6,736 bases of DNA, from assembly GCA_002399225.1 (NCBI GenBank), contig DHDF01000086.1, forward strand, positions 9,757 to 16,492, read 5' to 3'. Positions 5,846 to 6,736 of this stretch are shown in pieces (within the stretch, counting starts at the first letter, position 1; each line of letters starts with the position of its first letter). The translations under genes were made by a program, and so were the position numbers. The notes under the pieces were generated by a model. It was given only the letters and a program-made list of their open reading frames with translations. It had not been told where the DNA came from and ran no database searches. Origin of the DNA: a bacterium UBA4883 (lineage in GTDB: Bacteria; Bacillota; Clostridia; Oscillospirales; Acutalibacteraceae).

Positions 5846-6736
5846 TTATCTGTGAAAGGTCTTTGCAATCATCGCGATTTCTTCCCGGCTCGGGAGAAGC
5901 AGAAGGTAAAATGGCGTATGGGAAAAGCGGCAAAAAATCGTGATGCAGGTAACGGCCTGCGCCGTCATGGAAATCGATGTCGCCAGCGCGATGCCATTCG
6001 TCCCCATCAGCGGAAGCAGCACGATGCTGGCGGCGATGTTCAGGGCGATCCCGACGGCGGTTGGAATAATGTTCAGCTCCGGCCGTCCGTAGCCGGCAAT
6101 CGAATTGCCGAGCACCTTTGCATAGGAAATGAAAACGGAGCCGATCATCAGGTAAGGCAGCGGCCCAAGCGCGTCGGCATACATTGGGAACAGAAACGGC
6201 ACGAGGAGTTTTGCGGCCCAGTAGAGCGCGATGGCACCGATCGTTGTGATATAGGTCACAACCTTAGAGGAAAGAACCGTCAGGCGGACTTTGTCTTTTG
6301 CCTCCGTCATTCCGGAAATCCGGCTCAGGACAACCTGGCTGACGGCGTCCGGCAAGATCCAGACCTGCTGCATCATGGTGACCGCCAGGTTGTAAACGCC
6401 GTAATCCGCAAGGGAAGAAACCCACTGCACAATGTAGCTGCCCAGGTAAGAGTTCAGATAGGTCAGTACGTTGCTGACATGGGATTTCAGGCTGTAGCGG
6501 ATCATGTCGCCAGACCCGACCGGCATATCATTTTCCGGCGCGGGCACAGGTTTTGGACCGTTCCATCGGACAATCCCGTAAAGGGCAAACAGGATCATCA
6601 AAAACGAAATGGCAATGGTAGCCCAGATCCAGAACGCGGCGTTCGGCCGGAAAAAGACCATAACCGCCAGCGCCGTTACCAAAATTCGCTGGACCAGATT
6701 CACCAGATTATAGGATTTGAATTTATTTTCGCCGCG
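5846..6736 (-). CDS. Polysaccharide/oligosaccharide flippase, C-terminal part (cut by window edge)
   Basis: The frame is open from the TAA at 5848-5846 to the right edge, so 296 C-terminal residues are visible and the start lies outside; the GTG at 6703 is internal. The protein is mostly membrane helices, with the pattern of the MOP-superfamily Wzx-like lipid-linked sugar exporters: a loop rich in Pro/Asn (about 58-75 of the visible part), then MIRYSLKSHVSNVLTYLNSY, YGVYNLAVTMMQQVWILPD and a C-terminal half with IAGYGRPELN and GTNGIALATSISM. Such proteins move undecaprenyl-linked saccharide units across the membrane for capsule, wall or exopolysaccharide. The full length is typically about 450-500 residues, so roughly 150-200 are missing. 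The substrate cannot be told, and the neighbouring polysaccharide genes are outside the window. Confidence 0.85.
   Translation of the reverse strand, partial: RGENKFKSYNLVNLVQRILVTALAVMVFFRPNAAFWIWATIAISFLMILFALYGIVRWNGPKPVPAPENDMPVGSGDMIRYSLKSHVSNVLTYLNSYLGSYIVQWVSSLADYGVYNLAVTMMQQVWILPDAVSQVVLSRISGMTEAKDKVRLTVLSSKVVTYITTIGAIALYWAAKLLVPFLFPMYADALGPLPYLMIGSVFISYAKVLGNSIAGYGRPELNIIPTAVGIALNIAASIVLLPLMGTNGIALATSISMTAQAVTCITIFCRFSHTPFYLLLLPSREEIAMIAKTFHR

Noticed and set aside
6701..6703. GTG at 6703 as the start of the flippase
   Set aside because: The frame stays open to the window edge with family-like residues upstream, and the protein would lack about a third of its usual length; the gene is cut by the edge.

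Overview
The window looks like chromosome from a spore-forming, low-to-mid G+C Firmicute, probably a Clostridia member of the Oscillospiraceae/Ruminococcaceae kind. The grounds are the spore-maturation pair spmA-spmB, an AbrB/SpoVT-type regulator with a C-terminal zinc-ribbon-like tail, a PerR-type Fur protein, a YitT-family membrane protein, AAAGGAG-like ribosome sites, and TTG/GTG starts. The taxon is inferred from gene content only. I see no phage, transposon, CRISPR, tRNA or rRNA. Coding regions are moderately GC-rich and promoter regions are AT-rich.

Layout. The left edge holds the first 32 codons of coaX (type III pantothenate kinase, minus strand) behind a good extended -10 promoter. 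To its right is a tight minus-strand operon, transcribed spmA -> spmB -> feoB (3252 down to 308). spmA and spmB overlap by 8 bases, and spmB and feoB are separated by one base. All three are membrane proteins of families assigned to the nucleoside-recognition/Gate fold, and no feoA is present. At about 3253-3426 an AT-rich divergent region carries a near-consensus sigma-A promoter for the plus-strand pair: the AbrB-family regulator (TTG start) and an HD-domain protein. A strong bidirectional hairpin terminator separates that pair from the convergent perR gene. perR has its own promoter in a 121-base region shared with the divergent YitT-family gene. A GC-rich hairpin then separates the YitT gene from a convergent polysaccharide flippase gene that runs off the right edge.

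How they may work together. coaX is a housekeeping coenzyme A gene. spmA/spmB act in late spore-core dehydration. The attached feoB suggests ferrous-ion uptake, or a specialised transport role, expressed together with the spore-maturation pair. PerR is a peroxide- and iron-responsive repressor, but no clear PerR or Fur box is visible upstream of the feoB operon, so a link between the two is speculative.

The most notable points are the spmA-spmB-feoB operon of three Gate-type proteins, and a FeoB with a shortened G-domain-to-membrane linker and a non-canonical G4 motif (Ser in place of Asn). An AT-rich dyad also covers the -10 region of the AbrB-family gene promoter. I found nothing that is clearly a wholly new system.
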